DNA of 64,000 nt from Bacteroidales bacterium UBA1745 (GTDB taxonomy: Bacteria; Bacteroidota; Bacteroidia; Bacteroidales; UBA932): the NCBI GenBank assembly GCA_002314885.1, contig DCHT01000044.1, forward strand, positions 54,531 through 118,530, given 5' to 3'. Positions within the stretch are counted from its first letter, which is position 1. The number at the start of each line of letters is the position of its first letter. A program made the position numbers and the translations under genes. The notes under the pieces are model-generated. The model did no database searches. It saw only the letters and a list, made by a program, of their open reading frames with translations, and was not told where the DNA came from. Below are positions 8,335 to 17,483 of the stretch, in pieces.

Positions 8335-8930
8335 TGATTGCGATAATAGACTATAAGTGCGGCAACCTGCGTTCCGTGGAGAACGCCCTGGACCGCCTTG
8401 GATGCGAGTACAAACTCACTGCCGATCCAGCCGAGATAATTGCGGCCGACAAGGTCATACTTCCTGGCGTGGGCAACGCTGCCGAGGCTATGGCGAACCT
8501 GGAGGCCACCGGTCTCATTCCGGTGATCAAGTCCCTTCGCAGGCCCGTCCTGGGCATCTGCGTGGGCCTTCAGATTATGTGCCGCGACAGCGAGGAGGGC
8601 AATGTGAAGTGCCTGGGCATCTTCGATTCCCACGTGCGCCGTTTCCCTGCCGACCCTGAGGCCAAGGTGCCTCATATGGGATGGAATCAGATCGGCAATC
8701 TCAATCTGGGCAAGTGCAAGCTGTTCAACGACGTACCTTCGGGCAGCTTCGTGTATTTCGTGCATTCCTATTACCCGACCCTCTGCCAGGATACGATTGC
8801 GACCTGCCGTCACGGACAGATGCTGTTCAGCGCGGCTCTCAAATATGAGAATTACTATGGTACGCAGTTCCATCCTGAGAAGAGCGGAGACATAGGCGAG
8901 CAGATAATCCGTAATTTCGTGAATCTATGA
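8334..8930 (+). CDS. hisH: Imidazole glycerol phosphate synthase, glutaminase subunit
   Basis: A 198-residue class-I glutamine amidotransferase that supplies ammonia to HisF. The catalytic triad is visible: Cys76 in GICVGLQ, and His and Glu in the QFHPEKSG segment near residues 180-184. The oxyanion-strand motif PGVGN lies at about 44-48. It overlaps both neighbours by one to four bases. Confidence 0.95.
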   Translation: MIAIIDYKCGNLRSVENALDRLGCEYKLTADPAEIIAADKVILPGVGNAAEAMANLEATGLIPVIKSLRRPVLGICVGLQIMCRDSEEGNVKCLGIFDSHVRRFPADPEAKVPHMGWNQIGNLNLGKCKLFNDVPSGSFVYFVHSYYPTLCQDTIATCRHGQMLFSAALKYENYYGTQFHPEKSGDIGEQIIRNFVNL

Positions 8931-9649
8931 TACAGATCATCCCAGCTGTTGACATAATCGACGGACGCTGCGTGCGTCTGACCAAGGGCGACTATGCCCA
9001 GAAGAAGGTCTATGACGCATCTCCTGTGGATATGGCGAAGGCATACGCGGATTGCGGAGTGGCACGTGTGCATCTGGTGGACCTGGACGGCGCAAAGCAG
9101 TCTGCACCGGCGAATCTGCGCACTCTCGAGGCCATTGCCAACGCAGTGAACATAGAGATAGAGTGGGGTGGCGGACTTTCCTCCGACATCGCTCTCAGAG
9201 ATGCTTTCAATGCGGGTGCAAGCTGCGGCATAATCGGCTCCGTAGCGGCTCTGAAGCCGGAACTTTTCCGTCAGTGGCTGCAGACCTTCGGGGGCTCCAG
9301 GATGATCCTGGGCTCCGACGTGCGCAATCGCAAGGTGGCTGTGAAGGGCTGGCTGGAGGATACGGAACTGACCATTGACGACCAGGTGGACGGATTTCTC
9401 TCAGACGGTCTTTCGCAGGTGATCTGCACGGATATTTCCAAGGATGGAATGCTCCAGGGGCCGAATGTGGCTCTCTACGAGGAGCTTCAGGCCAAGTATC
9501 CGAGCGTGGATTTCACCGTCAGCGGAGGCATCAGCTGTATGGCCGACATCGAGGCTCTCGACGCCAAGGGACTCCGCAAGGTCATAGTCGGCAAGGCGAT
9601 ATATGAGAATAGAATCTCTCTGGAGGATGTAAAGAAGTATTCATTGTAA
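8927..9649 (+). CDS. hisA: Phosphoribosylformimino-5-aminoimidazole carboxamide ribotide isomerase
   Basis: A 240-residue (beta/alpha)8 barrel. It carries the HisA/HisF pattern PAVDIIDGRCVRL at the N-terminus, with the catalytic aspartate in VDI, and the phosphate-binding segments GGGLS and SGGIS. The motif DISKDGMLQGPN marks the second half-barrel. It overlaps hisH by four bases (ATGA) and hisF by one base. Confidence 0.94.
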   Translation: MIQIIPAVDIIDGRCVRLTKGDYAQKKVYDASPVDMAKAYADCGVARVHLVDLDGAKQSAPANLRTLEAIANAVNIEIEWGGGLSSDIALRDAFNAGASCGIIGSVAALKPELFRQWLQTFGGSRMILGSDVRNRKVAVKGWLEDTELTIDDQVDGFLSDGLSQVICTDISKDGMLQGPNVALYEELQAKYPSVDFTVSGGISCMADIEALDAKGLRKVIVGKAIYENRISLEDVKKYSL

Positions 9650-10404
9650 TGGTAGCAAAGAGAATAATACCTTGTCTCGATATCAGGGACGGACAGGTGG
9701 TGAAGGGCATCAACTTCCTTGGAGTCAAGGAGGTGGGCGATGCAGTGGAGATGGGCAGGCGCTATAGCCAGGAGGGAGCGGACGAGCTCGTCTTCCTGGA
9801 CATCACCGCGACTTTCGAGGGCCGCAAGACCTTCGCGCAGCTGGTGGAGAAGATTGCCTTGAACATCAATATCCCATTCACGGTCGGAGGTGGAATCTCC
9901 ACTTTGGAGGACGCTTCCAGGCTGCTGGATGCGGGTGCAGACAAGATCAGCATCAATTCCTCGGCCATAGCCAACCCTCAGCTGATCAGCGACATCGCGG
10001 CCAAGTATGGCAGCCAGTTCGTGGTCGTGGCCATTGATGCGAAGAACATAGACGGAACCTGGATGGCAACCACCCACGGCGGACGCAATCTGACCGACAG
10101 GGAGCTCTTCACTTGGGCCCGCGAGGCACAGGACAGGGGAGCGGGTGAGATTCTCTTCACTTCTATGGACCACGACGGTACCAAGGCCGGCTATGCCTGT
10201 GAGACATACGCGGCCCTCTCCGAGATACTTTCCATTCCGGTGATTGCCTCTGGCGGTGCCGGCAATGTCCAGCACATCGTGGACGTGCTGAGCAAGGGCA
10301 AGGCCGACGCGGCTCTCGCGGCCAGCATCTTCCACTATGGAGAAATAGCAATACCTGACCTCAAGGCCCAGTTGGCCGAGGCAGGCATCAACGTACGCAA
10401 ATAA
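9649..10404 (+). CDS. hisF: Imidazole glycerol phosphate synthase, cyclase subunit
   Basis: A 251-residue barrel paralogous to HisA. Catalytic residues expected in the family are present: Asp11 in CLDIRDG and the aspartate of VVAIDAKN in the fifth strand. The phosphate-binding segments are VGGGIST and ASGGAGN. It partners with HisH to make IGP and AICAR. Its start overlaps the hisA stop codon. Confidence 0.96.
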   Translation: MVAKRIIPCLDIRDGQVVKGINFLGVKEVGDAVEMGRRYSQEGADELVFLDITATFEGRKTFAQLVEKIALNINIPFTVGGGISTLEDASRLLDAGADKISINSSAIANPQLISDIAAKYGSQFVVVAIDAKNIDGTWMATTHGGRNLTDRELFTWAREAQDRGAGEILFTSMDHDGTKAGYACETYAALSEILSIPVIASGGAGNVQHIVDVLSKGKADAALAASIFHYGEIAIPDLKAQLAEAGINVRK

Positions 10405-10415
10405 AGATTCACGAT

Positions 10416-11015
10416 ATGCAGTTCAGCGATTTCAAACTCGACAAGACAGGCGACGGCCTGCTTCCGGCTATCATCCAGGATGCCAGGACTCTGAAGGTCC
10501 TGATGATGGGATATATGAATGAAGAGGCCTTCAACAAGACTTCCGAGACAGGTCTGGTGACCTTCTGGTCCCGCACCCGCCAGACTCTCTGGACAAAGGG
10601 GGAGACCAGCAACAATTTCCTGCACGTCGTGGAAATGTACAAGGATTGCGACGATGACACTCTGCTCGTCAAGGCGATTCCGGACGGTCCTACCTGCCAC
10701 AGGGGCACCACCAGCTGCTTCGACACTCCGGAGGACGAGGGCTTCATCCGCATTCTTCAGGAGGTGATCCAGAAGCGTCACGCTCAGATGCCGGAAGGTT
10801 CCTACACCACCAAGCTCTTCATCAAGGGCGTCAAGGAGATTTCCAAGAAAGTGGGTGAGGAGTGCACCGAGAGCATCATCGAGGCCGTGGACGGCAACCG
10901 TGACCGCTTCATCTACGAGGCATCCGACCTGCTCTACCACTATCTGGTGCTCCTTGAGAGCCAGGGCGTGAGCATCGCCGACATCGAGAAGGAACTCGCC
11001 TTCAGGCATCGTTAA
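10416..11015 (+). CDS. hisI: Bifunctional phosphoribosyl-AMP cyclohydrolase / phosphoribosyl-ATP pyrophosphatase
   Basis: A 199-residue HisIE fusion. Residues 1-110 are the cyclohydrolase, with metal-binding residues in DCDDDTLL and CHRGTTSC and the motif GLVTFWSRTRQTLWTKGE. Residues 112-199 are the all-helical pyrophosphatase (GEECTESIIEAVDG, ASDLLYHYLVLL). It completes an operon containing every gene from hisG to hisIE in the order G-D-C-B-H-A-F-IE, the same order as in enterobacteria. Confidence 0.95.
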   Translation: MQFSDFKLDKTGDGLLPAIIQDARTLKVLMMGYMNEEAFNKTSETGLVTFWSRTRQTLWTKGETSNNFLHVVEMYKDCDDDTLLVKAIPDGPTCHRGTTSCFDTPEDEGFIRILQEVIQKRHAQMPEGSYTTKLFIKGVKEISKKVGEECTESIIEAVDGNRDRFIYEASDLLYHYLVLLESQGVSIADIEKELAFRHR

Positions 11016-11034
11016 TATTTTTTTCGACCACATT

Positions 11035-13824
11035 ATGAAGAAACTGATGACTATGGCCGCATTCCTTGCGGTCGCTATGTCCGTATCTGCCGGTCCCAAG
11101 ACTGGATCGGACGGACTCCTCAAGGAGTACGGCAAGGGAAAGATTTACCACAAGGGCTGGATTGACTTCAACAAGAACGGCAAGATGGATGTCTATGAGG
11201 ACCCGAACGCGGATGTCGAGGCCCGCATCGCTGATTTGCTGTCTCAGATGACCGTCGAGGAGAAGACCTGTCAGATGGTGACCCTCTACGGCTATCGCAG
11301 GGTGCTGTCGGACCAGCTTCCGACGCCGGAGTGGAAGAATAAGATATGGAAGGATGGTATGGGCGCCATTGACGAACATCTGAATTCCTTCGTGGGCTGG
11401 ACTGCTCCTCCGACGACCGAGAGCCCTTATATCTGGCCTGCGTCCACCCACGCCCGTGCCCTCAATGAGGTGCAGCGTTTCTTCATCGAGGAAACCAGGC
11501 TGGGCATACCGGTGGATTTCACCAATGAGGGCATACGCGGTGTCGAGGCCTATAAGTCCACCAATTTCCCGACTCAGCTGGGACTCGGAAACACCTGGGA
11601 CCGCGAACTGATCAATCACGTGGGCTATATCACCGGACGCGAGGGACGCCTGCTGGGCTATACCAATGTCTATGCACCTATACTCGATGTGGGCCGCGAC
11701 CAGAGATGGGGCCGCTACGAGGAGATATACGGCGAGGACCCATATCTCGTGGCCGAACTGGGCATACAGATGGTCAAGGGTATGCAGACCGACTATCAGG
11801 TAGCTTCGACTGCCAAGCATTTCGCGATATACTCCAATGGCAAGGCCGCCAGGGAGGGACAGGCTCGCTGCGATCCGCACGAGACCCCTCACGAGGTGGA
11901 GAACATACATATGTATCCTTGGAAAAGGGTAGTGGGCGAGGCCGGCCTGCTGGGCGCAATGAGTTCCTACAATGACTATGATGGCGAACCTATCCAGAGC
12001 AGCCATTATTGGCTCTACGACCGTCTGCGCACGGATTTCGGCTTCCACGGCTATGTGGTGAGCGATTCCGATGCGGTGGAATATCTCCACACCAAGCATC
12101 ACACTTCAGGTTCTATGAAGGAGTCTGTGCGCCAGAGCGTCGAGGCCGGACTGAACGTGCGCTGCACCTTCCGTACCCCGGACAGTTATGTGCTGCCTCT
12201 GAGGGAACTGATTGAGGAGGGCGCGATCAGTATGGAGGTCATCGACGAGAGGGTGGCCGACGTGCTTAGGGTGAAGTTCCTCGTGGGACTTTTCGACGAG
12301 CCATATCAGCAGAATTACGAGGCTGCTGATGCCGAAATCAATGGCCCGGAGAACAATGAATGGGCATTGCGTGCATCTCAGGAATGTATGGTACTGCTCA
12401 AGAACAACGGCCTTCTGCCGCTGGACGCTGCTTCTCTGAAGAAGGTTGCAGTGGTGGGACCTAATGCGGATGACGACGGCTATGCACACGTGCATTATGG
12501 TCCGGTCGCAACTGAGTCCGTGACCGTCTATGCAGGCGTGGCAAAGGCTCTTGAAGGCAAGGCGGAAGTCGTCTATGCAAAGGGCTGCGAACACGTCGAT
12601 TCCAAGTGGCCGGATTCTGAAATATATGGCTATGAACCTAGTGCTGAGGAACTTGCGGGCATTGCTGAGGCGGTAGAAGCCTGCCGTGATGCCGATGTTG
12701 CTGTAGTCGTAGTGGGAGGTAAGATACGTACCTGCGGCGAGAACCGTTCCCGTACATCCCTCGATCTGCCTGGCTGTCAGGACCTGCTTCTCAAGGAGAT
12801 CAAGAAGACTGGCAAGCCTATGATCGTGGTTATGATCAACGGACGTCCTCTCAGCGTGAACTGGGCAGACAGGAATGCGGACGCCATACTCGAAGCCTGG
12901 TATCCGGGTGCTCACGGAGGCACAGCTGTCGCACAGGCCATACTGGGAGAGTACAATCCATCAGGCAAGCTGAGCGTCACATTCCCTAAGACCGTGGGCC
13001 AGATTCCGATGAACTTCCCGTACAAGCCTAATTCCCAGATCGACGGTTACGGCGGACTCGGTCCTAAGGGCCAGAAGACCAGGGCCAGCGGGGCTCTCTA
13101 CAATTTCGGCTATGGTCTGAGCTATACTACTTTCGAGTATTCCGACCTGCGACTTTCCAAGGACAGGATTATGCCTGGAGAGGACGTTGACGTGACTTTC
13201 ACCCTGGCCAATACGGGCAAATACAAGGGCGATGAGATCGTACAGCTGTATATCCACGACGAGGAGAGCTCGATTACCGTCTATGACAAGATGCTGCGCG
13301 GCTTCGAAAGGGTCAGCCTCGAGCCGGGCGAGTCCAAGGAAGTGACCATTCATCTGCCTGCAAGGGCCTTTGAGATGCTGGATAGGAATATGCAGACCGT
13401 CATTGAACCGGGCATATTCGATATATTCATAGGTGCTTCGTCCGTAGATCTCAGGCTCGGTGCGCCTCTGACCGTTATGGATCCGGCCGATCCAAACCGC
13501 AAGTTCGTGGAGGACAACATCCTTGCAGAGTCACTTCCTGTGACGCTCAGGGAAGGTGAGGAATTCATCATACCTCTCGACGACAAGATCGAGTTCAAGC
13601 GCTTCGACCTCCAATGGAGGATGGATTCGGACTGCGAATACAGCATCAGCCTCAACGAGGGCGGCGGACAGTTCGTCCAGTTATTCGGAAAGAAGCGCTG
13701 CCAGATCGGCTCCGCACAGAAATTCTCCGTGGACGGAACCCGTCACGGTTCGGATATGAAGATTCAGGTGCTGAAAGGAAAGGGCACGATTACGGCCTTC
13801 TCCTGCGAGGCATTGAAGAAATAA
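11035..13824 (+). CDS. Glycoside hydrolase family 3 (beta-glucosidase/xylosidase type)
   Basis: A 929-residue exported enzyme with an N-terminal signal peptide (cleavage near VSAGPK). The N-terminal GH3 barrel carries the nucleophile Asp344 in GYVVSDSDAVEY. The second domain contains a probable acid/base glutamate, Glu569 in TCGENRSR. A fibronectin-III-like domain lies at about 690-790, followed by roughly 130 residues with no clear assignment. Substrate specificity cannot be read from the sequence; the SDSDAV signature resembles xylosidase-type members. It starts only 19 bases after hisIE with no terminator seen, so read-through from the his operon is possible although the function is unrelated. 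Confidence 0.9.
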   Translation: MKKLMTMAAFLAVAMSVSAGPKTGSDGLLKEYGKGKIYHKGWIDFNKNGKMDVYEDPNADVEARIADLLSQMTVEEKTCQMVTLYGYRRVLSDQLPTPEWKNKIWKDGMGAIDEHLNSFVGWTAPPTTESPYIWPASTHARALNEVQRFFIEETRLGIPVDFTNEGIRGVEAYKSTNFPTQLGLGNTWDRELINHVGYITGREGRLLGYTNVYAPILDVGRDQRWGRYEEIYGEDPYLVAELGIQMVKGMQTDYQVASTAKHFAIYSNGKAAREGQARCDPHETPHEVENIHMYPWKRVVGEAGLLGAMSSYNDYDGEPIQSSHYWLYDRLRTDFGFHGYVVSDSDAVEYLHTKHHTSGSMKESVRQSVEAGLNVRCTFRTPDSYVLPLRELIEEGAISMEVIDERVADVLRVKFLVGLFDEPYQQNYEAADAEINGPENNEWALRASQECMVLLKNNGLLPLDAASLKKVAVVGPNADDDGYAHVHYGPVATESVTVYAGVAKALEGKAEVVYAKGCEHVDSKWPDSEIYGYEPSAEELAGIAEAVEACRDADVAVVVVGGKIRTCGENRSRTSLDLPGCQDLLLKEIKKTGKPMIVVMINGRPLSVNWADRNADAILEAWYPGAHGGTAVAQAILGEYNPSGKLSVTFPKTVGQIPMNFPYKPNSQIDGYGGLGPKGQKTRASGALYNFGYGLSYTTFEYSDLRLSKDRIMPGEDVDVTFTLANTGKYKGDEIVQLYIHDEESSITVYDKMLRGFERVSLEPGESKEVTIHLPARAFEMLDRNMQTVIEPGIFDIFIGASSVDLRLGAPLTVMDPADPNRKFVEDNILAESLPVTLREGEEFIIPLDDKIEFKRFDLQWRMDSDCEYSISLNEGGGQFVQLFGKKRCQIGSAQKFSVDGTRHGSDMKIQVLKGKGTITAFSCEALKK

Positions 13825-13828
13825 GAAA

Positions 13829-13857
13829 AGAGCCTGGACTACTTCAGTTCAGGCTCT
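13829..13857. terminator. Bidirectional terminator between the GH3 and HAD genes
   Basis: An 11-base-pair stem (13829-13839 with 13847-13857, one G-U pair) closes a seven-base loop. On the minus strand the hairpin is followed by TTTTC. The stop codon of the convergent HAD gene (13839-13841) lies at the top of the stem and loop, so coding and terminator sequence overlap. Confidence 0.7.
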
Positions 13858-14456
13858 ATTGTTTCTCTGAGTTCTTCGCCCTGGACGAAGAGCTTCGCGC
13901 GTATTCCGCAGGCGTTCGCTCCGTCCACGTTGCGCTGGGAGTCGTCGATGAAGAGTATCTCCTCAGGCTTGAGGCCGATTTCCTCTATCGTCTTCTCGAA
14001 TATTGCAGCGCCCGGCTTGAGCAGCTTCATCCAGCAGGAGATGAAGAGCTTGTCGAAGAAGCCGTCAAGGCTGATGCCGGCCTTGTCGAAGTCCTCGGCG
14101 CAGATGCGCATCATCACCGGATTGTTGTTGCTGAGCATATAGATCTTGTAGCCGCGCTCCTTGAGTTCGCGCAGATAGGCGCCTTTTTCCTCTGACGGGC
14201 CGGTGTAGAAGACCTTCAGGCAATGGTCAATGTCGCTGCGGGTGGTTCCCGGTGCCGACAGTGACAGACATCTGTCATAGAACTCCTCCTCAGTGATGGT
14301 TCCGGCCTCGAGTTCGCCGTAGAAACCCATCTGATGGCAGGGGTCCAGATACTTGGTAATGGTGTCGAAGCCTATCTCCTTGTAGGAGGCCACGCATTTG
14401 TCATACCACAGGTCGATGAGCACTCCGCCCATATCGAAAACAATCGCCTTTATCAT
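13839..14456 (-). CDS. HAD-superfamily hydrolase (subfamily IA)
   Basis: A 205-residue predicted phosphatase. Motif I is FDMGGVLIDL, with nucleophile Asp at about 9 and a glycine in the +2 position, as in the YihX/glucose-1-phosphatase group. Motif II is LSNNNP, the lysine of motif III is in the KLLKPG segment, and motif IV is FIDDSQRNVDGA. A helical cap at about 20-90 is typical of subclass IA. The small-molecule substrate is unknown. It converges on the GH3 gene and is divergent from yitT. Confidence 0.88.
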   Translation of the reverse strand: MIKAIVFDMGGVLIDLWYDKCVASYKEIGFDTITKYLDPCHQMGFYGELEAGTITEEEFYDRCLSLSAPGTTRSDIDHCLKVFYTGPSEEKGAYLRELKERGYKIYMLSNNNPVMMRICAEDFDKAGISLDGFFDKLFISCWMKLLKPGAAIFEKTIEEIGLKPEEILFIDDSQRNVDGANACGIRAKLFVQGEELRETIEPELK

Positions 14457-14475
14457 ACTCTAATATTTTGCCTTG

Positions 14476-14522
14476 CAAAAGTAAGAAATCCGTAACTATT
14501 TCCCCAAGTTTTCTTACATTTG
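14476..14522. promoter_or_regulatory. Divergent promoter region of HAD gene and yitT-like gene
   Basis: Minus-strand -7 box TACTTTTG lies at 14483-14476, with CTTG 21 bases upstream as a possible -33 box, for the HAD gene. Plus-strand -7 box TACATTTG lies at 14515-14522 for the yitT-like gene, without a clear -33 box. Both -7 boxes match TAnnTTTG. Confidence 0.55.
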
Positions 14523-14543
14523 CGTACATAAAATAAATGGTGT

Positions 14544-15467
14544 ATGAAAACCTGGAAATTCTGGAAGGAACTCATAATGATGATAGTCGGCCTGATTGTG
14601 GGCGCGGCTGCGGTCTATTACTTCCTCGTACCTAGCAAAATCGTCCTCGGAACGGCTTCCGGTCTGGCGCTGGTGCTCAGCGAACTGCCCGGACTTAGCG
14701 TCATCAAGGTTTCCACCTGGGTGCTCATACTCAATGTGATACTCGTCATCCTTGCGATCGTGCTCGTGGGCAAGGAATTCGGTATCAAATCCATTGTGGC
14801 TTCGTTGCTCCTCGGTCCTGCGATGGATCTCTGCGAACTCGTCTATCCTTATACCAAGTTCCTGACTCCTGAGCAGTTGGCCAACCCGGATGTCTATGGT
14901 GGCGTAATGGGCGACCCTTGGTTCGACCTCTGCTGCTTTGTGTTGATGCTCAGCGCATCCCAGGCCTTCCTCTTCCGTATCAACGCCTCCACCGGCGGCC
15001 TCGACATAGTTGCAATGATATTGAACAAGTATCTTCGCATTGATATAGGTACCTGCGTAACTGTTGCAGGACTCGTGGTCTGCCTCAGCGGCTTTGCCAT
15101 CCATCCGTTCCGTATGGTTGTCATCGGTGTGATCGGCACCTGGCTCAACGGCATTGCGGTGGATTATTTCACTGCCAGCCTCAACAAGCGCAAGAGAGTC
15201 TGCATCATCTCCGAGGATTACGAGAAGATACGCAAGTTCATCATCGAGGACCTCGTGCGCGGATGTTCACTCTATGAGGTGACCGGAGGTTACTCACAGA
15301 CCAAGCATATGGAAATCCAGGCCCTGCTGACCCAGCACGAGTATGGAAACCTTATGCAGTTCATAGGCAAGAACAACATCGACGCGTTCATCACTGCGGG
15401 CAACTGCAGCGAGGTGTATGGACGCTGGTTCAGCCGTTATCAGAAAAAAATGCTTCACCGGGATTAA
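14544..15467 (+). CDS. YitT family membrane protein (DUF161/DUF2179)
   Basis: A 307-residue protein with about five or six hydrophobic segments across residues 10-210 and a soluble C-terminal domain at about 220-305 of the DUF2179 type (YEKIRKFIIEDLVRGCSLYE, a QALLTQHEY segment, then DAFITAGNCSEVYGRW). YitT proteins are widespread inner-membrane proteins of uncertain function. It is monocistronic or first in a run; the next gene starts 56 bases later. Confidence 0.87.
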   Translation: MKTWKFWKELIMMIVGLIVGAAAVYYFLVPSKIVLGTASGLALVLSELPGLSVIKVSTWVLILNVILVILAIVLVGKEFGIKSIVASLLLGPAMDLCELVYPYTKFLTPEQLANPDVYGGVMGDPWFDLCCFVLMLSASQAFLFRINASTGGLDIVAMILNKYLRIDIGTCVTVAGLVVCLSGFAIHPFRMVVIGVIGTWLNGIAVDYFTASLNKRKRVCIISEDYEKIRKFIIEDLVRGCSLYEVTGGYSQTKHMEIQALLTQHEYGNLMQFIGKNNIDAFITAGNCSEVYGRWFSRYQKKMLHRD

Positions 15468-15523
15468 CAAATAACGTCCTTGTGCGTCTTCATTCCGGAA
15501 CACAATTAAAAAACGATACCGAA

Positions 15524-16051
15524 ATGAAAAAGATTATTACTAGCATCATCCTTTGCGGCCTTCTGGTCTGCACTTCCGTTTCCTGCAAGAACCGCCAGGA
15601 AAGCGACGAGGTTTCCCAGGACCGCCAGCTTGCCGAACTTGTAAATGACTTCCGCGGAAACGAGGAATTCAGAGTCGTGAATCTCGGCGGACTCGCCACC
15701 TCCATCCTCAAGGGCACTGCCGGAATCGCCGGCAAATACTCCGATGACCCTCAGGTTACCAACGTGCTGAAGTCCATCAATGACGTGCAGGGCCTCAACG
15801 TGGTTACCTATGGTGACTGCGAAGACTCTCTCAAGGCTGCCTTCAACGCCCGCCTCAGCGGCATCCTCAACGATGACAATCTCGTGATGGAGGCCAAGGA
15901 CGGCGAAGACGTGGTCAAGATCTACGGATTCGAAGACAAGAGCAAGGACGGCGCTCTCAAAGACATCGTCATCTCAGTCCCTTCAGAGGGCGTACTGCTC
16001 TGCATCAAGGGCAGCGTGGATTTCAATAAGCTCGTTGAACTCGCGAAGTAA
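15524..16051 (+). CDS. DUF4252 lipoprotein
   Basis: A 175-residue predicted lipoprotein. The ATG at 15524 gives MKKIITSIILCG followed by a lipobox ending TSVSC; the open frame extends 14 codons further upstream but without a signal peptide. The body resembles DUF4252 proteins: short hydrophobic core, the phrase VMEAKDGEDVVKIYGFEDK, and an SVDFNKLVELAK ending. Its stop overlaps the start of the following sigma gene by one base. A related protein without lipobox lies at 16954-17424, so two paralogues bracket a sigma/membrane-protein pair. Function unknown. Confidence 0.83.
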   Translation: MKKIITSIILCGLLVCTSVSCKNRQESDEVSQDRQLAELVNDFRGNEEFRVVNLGGLATSILKGTAGIAGKYSDDPQVTNVLKSINDVQGLNVVTYGDCEDSLKAAFNARLSGILNDDNLVMEAKDGEDVVKIYGFEDKSKDGALKDIVISVPSEGVLLCIKGSVDFNKLVELAK

Positions 16052-16545
16052 TGACCCAAGCGGAGTTCAATACGCTCTGGCTGCCCCTCAACGCCAATCT
16101 CTACAGGGTTGCATACTACATCCTGGAGAATGAGGCAGACGCGAGGGACGCAGTTCAGGACCTGTATCTGAAACTCTGGAATTCCCGGGATGGTCTCGAT
16201 GACATCAGCAATCCTCTCTCATACGCGATAAGGCTCCTCAAGAACCAGTGCATAGACCGGATACGACGAAGCAAGGTCCGGCACACAGAAGACTTGGACG
16301 GCATAGAAAGCCCGGACACGGGGCCGGCAGACGGAGGCCTGGGCGCGAGGGAAGATCTCGAAAGGGTAGGGAAATACATAGACCAGCTGCCCGAGAAACA
16401 GCGCCAGCTGCTGAAGATGCGAGTCTTCGAGGAACTTGAATACGAAGAAATCGCCCGGCGCACAGGACTCACTCAGGTGAATATCAGAGTCACGATAACA
16501 TTAGCAAGAAAAACTTTAAGACAGAAGATGGAGGCAGGATTATGA
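16051..16545 (+). CDS. ECF-type RNA polymerase sigma factor
   Basis: A 164-residue group-4 sigma factor. Region 2 is at residues 10-75 (YYILENEADARDAVQDLYLKLW, then NPLSYAIRLLKNQCIDRIRR), a linker follows at 80-105, and region 4 is at 110-160 (LPEKQRQLLKMRVFEELEYE, then EEIARRTGLTQVNIRVTITLARKTL). It overlaps the upstream DUF4252 gene by one base and the downstream membrane-protein gene by four bases, so all are translated together. It probably directs a small envelope regulon; no target is visible in the window. Confidence 0.92.
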   Translation: MTQAEFNTLWLPLNANLYRVAYYILENEADARDAVQDLYLKLWNSRDGLDDISNPLSYAIRLLKNQCIDRIRRSKVRHTEDLDGIESPDTGPADGGLGAREDLERVGKYIDQLPEKQRQLLKMRVFEELEYEEIARRTGLTQVNIRVTITLARKTLRQKMEAGL

Positions 16546-16931
16546 AAGACCTCAAGGACATAGAAAACATCTCCCTCGAGCAGCTCGAGGAGATTGCAGC
16601 GGACGGAAGGATCCCTGTCCCTGCCGACCTGGAGAGCGGCATACGCTCTGCCATCAGCGCATCCGAAAGGAAGAAACGCCTGTTCAGGTACCCTGCAATC
16701 GTAAGTGCAGCCGCCTGTTTCGCCGTCCTCGCTGTGGTAGGCACCCTCTACCTCTCCAAGCCTTCAGTCGACCTTTATGCCGAACCGGAAGACACCTTCA
16801 CCGACCCTATGCTGGCCTATGCGGCACTCGAGTCTGCACTGGGACGCATCGGATCCACGGTAGGCGAGAATATGGAAAAGACCGTGGCCTTCGACCAGAC
16901 TATGGAAAAGGCGGCCAGGGCCATAAAGTAG
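16542..16931 (+). CDS. Small membrane protein, probable anti-sigma partner
   Basis: A 129-residue protein starting four bases inside the sigma gene. An acidic helical segment fills residues 1-40, basic residues SERKKRLFR precede a single transmembrane helix at about 50-70, and an extracytoplasmic tail of about 55 residues follows. This topology and the overlap suggest an anti-sigma role by position; no zinc-finger anti-sigma motif is seen. Family not recognised. Confidence 0.72.
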   Translation: MKDLKDIENISLEQLEEIAADGRIPVPADLESGIRSAISASERKKRLFRYPAIVSAAACFAVLAVVGTLYLSKPSVDLYAEPEDTFTDPMLAYAALESALGRIGSTVGENMEKTVAFDQTMEKAARAIK

Positions 16932-16953
16932 AACATTCAAAACGAACATCACA

Positions 16954-17424
16954 ATGAAAAAGATAATTACCATCATTGCAGCAATGCTGCTCGCAGTCTC
17001 CGCCTTTGCACAGGAAGGCCGCGCAATCTATAATAAGTATTCCGATATGAAGGGCGTTGAGGCCGTCTATATATCCCCGATTATGTTCAAGCTCGTGGGC
17101 AATCTCCCTGAGATCAAGGTCAACAACGGGGAAATGGACATCGCTCCTATCATCAAGAGCCTCTCCGGCTTCTACCTTCTGAATGTGAACTCCAAGCAGG
17201 CTCCAAACCTCAAGTCAGAGGTGAAGAAGGCCATCCAGTCCGGCAAGTACGAACTTATGATGGAGGCCAAGGACAACGGTGACAACGTCAGCATCTATAC
17301 CGTTTCCAAGGGGGATGTGATCACCAGCTTCATTATGCTGGCGGACGAGACTGACGGCGACACGACTTTCATCTGCCTGGACGGTACCATCAACCAGGAG
17401 GATTTTTCGAAATTATTTCAATAA
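16954..17424 (+). CDS. DUF4252 exported protein
   Basis: A 156-residue protein with signal peptide MKKIITIIAAMLLAVSAFAQ and a body matching DUF4252: YISPIMFKLVG near residues 40-50, then EVKKAIQSGKYELMMEAKDN, and a C-terminal DGTINQEDFSKL. It is related to the lipoprotein encoded at 15524-16051 (shared MMEAKD/VMEAKD and final helix). Such pairs next to an ECF sigma factor are, from memory, a recurring Bacteroidota arrangement. No function is known. Confidence 0.83.
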   Translation: MKKIITIIAAMLLAVSAFAQEGRAIYNKYSDMKGVEAVYISPIMFKLVGNLPEIKVNNGEMDIAPIIKSLSGFYLLNVNSKQAPNLKSEVKKAIQSGKYELMMEAKDNGDNVSIYTVSKGDVITSFIMLADETDGDTTFICLDGTINQEDFSKLFQ

Positions 17425-17429
17425 ATTTG
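17422..17429 (+). promoter_or_regulatory. Predicted -7 box for the second sigma module
   Basis: TAAATTTG, overlapping the TAA stop codon of the preceding DUF4252 gene. A T-rich stretch at 17403-17407 lies near the -33 position but does not read TTTG. The next gene starts at 17484, leaving an untranslated leader of roughly 48 bases. Confidence 0.45.
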
Positions 17430-17483
17430 TAGTAAACCATATCAGTCTGCGTCTATTGTATGCAACTGATTCAGAAAACATAG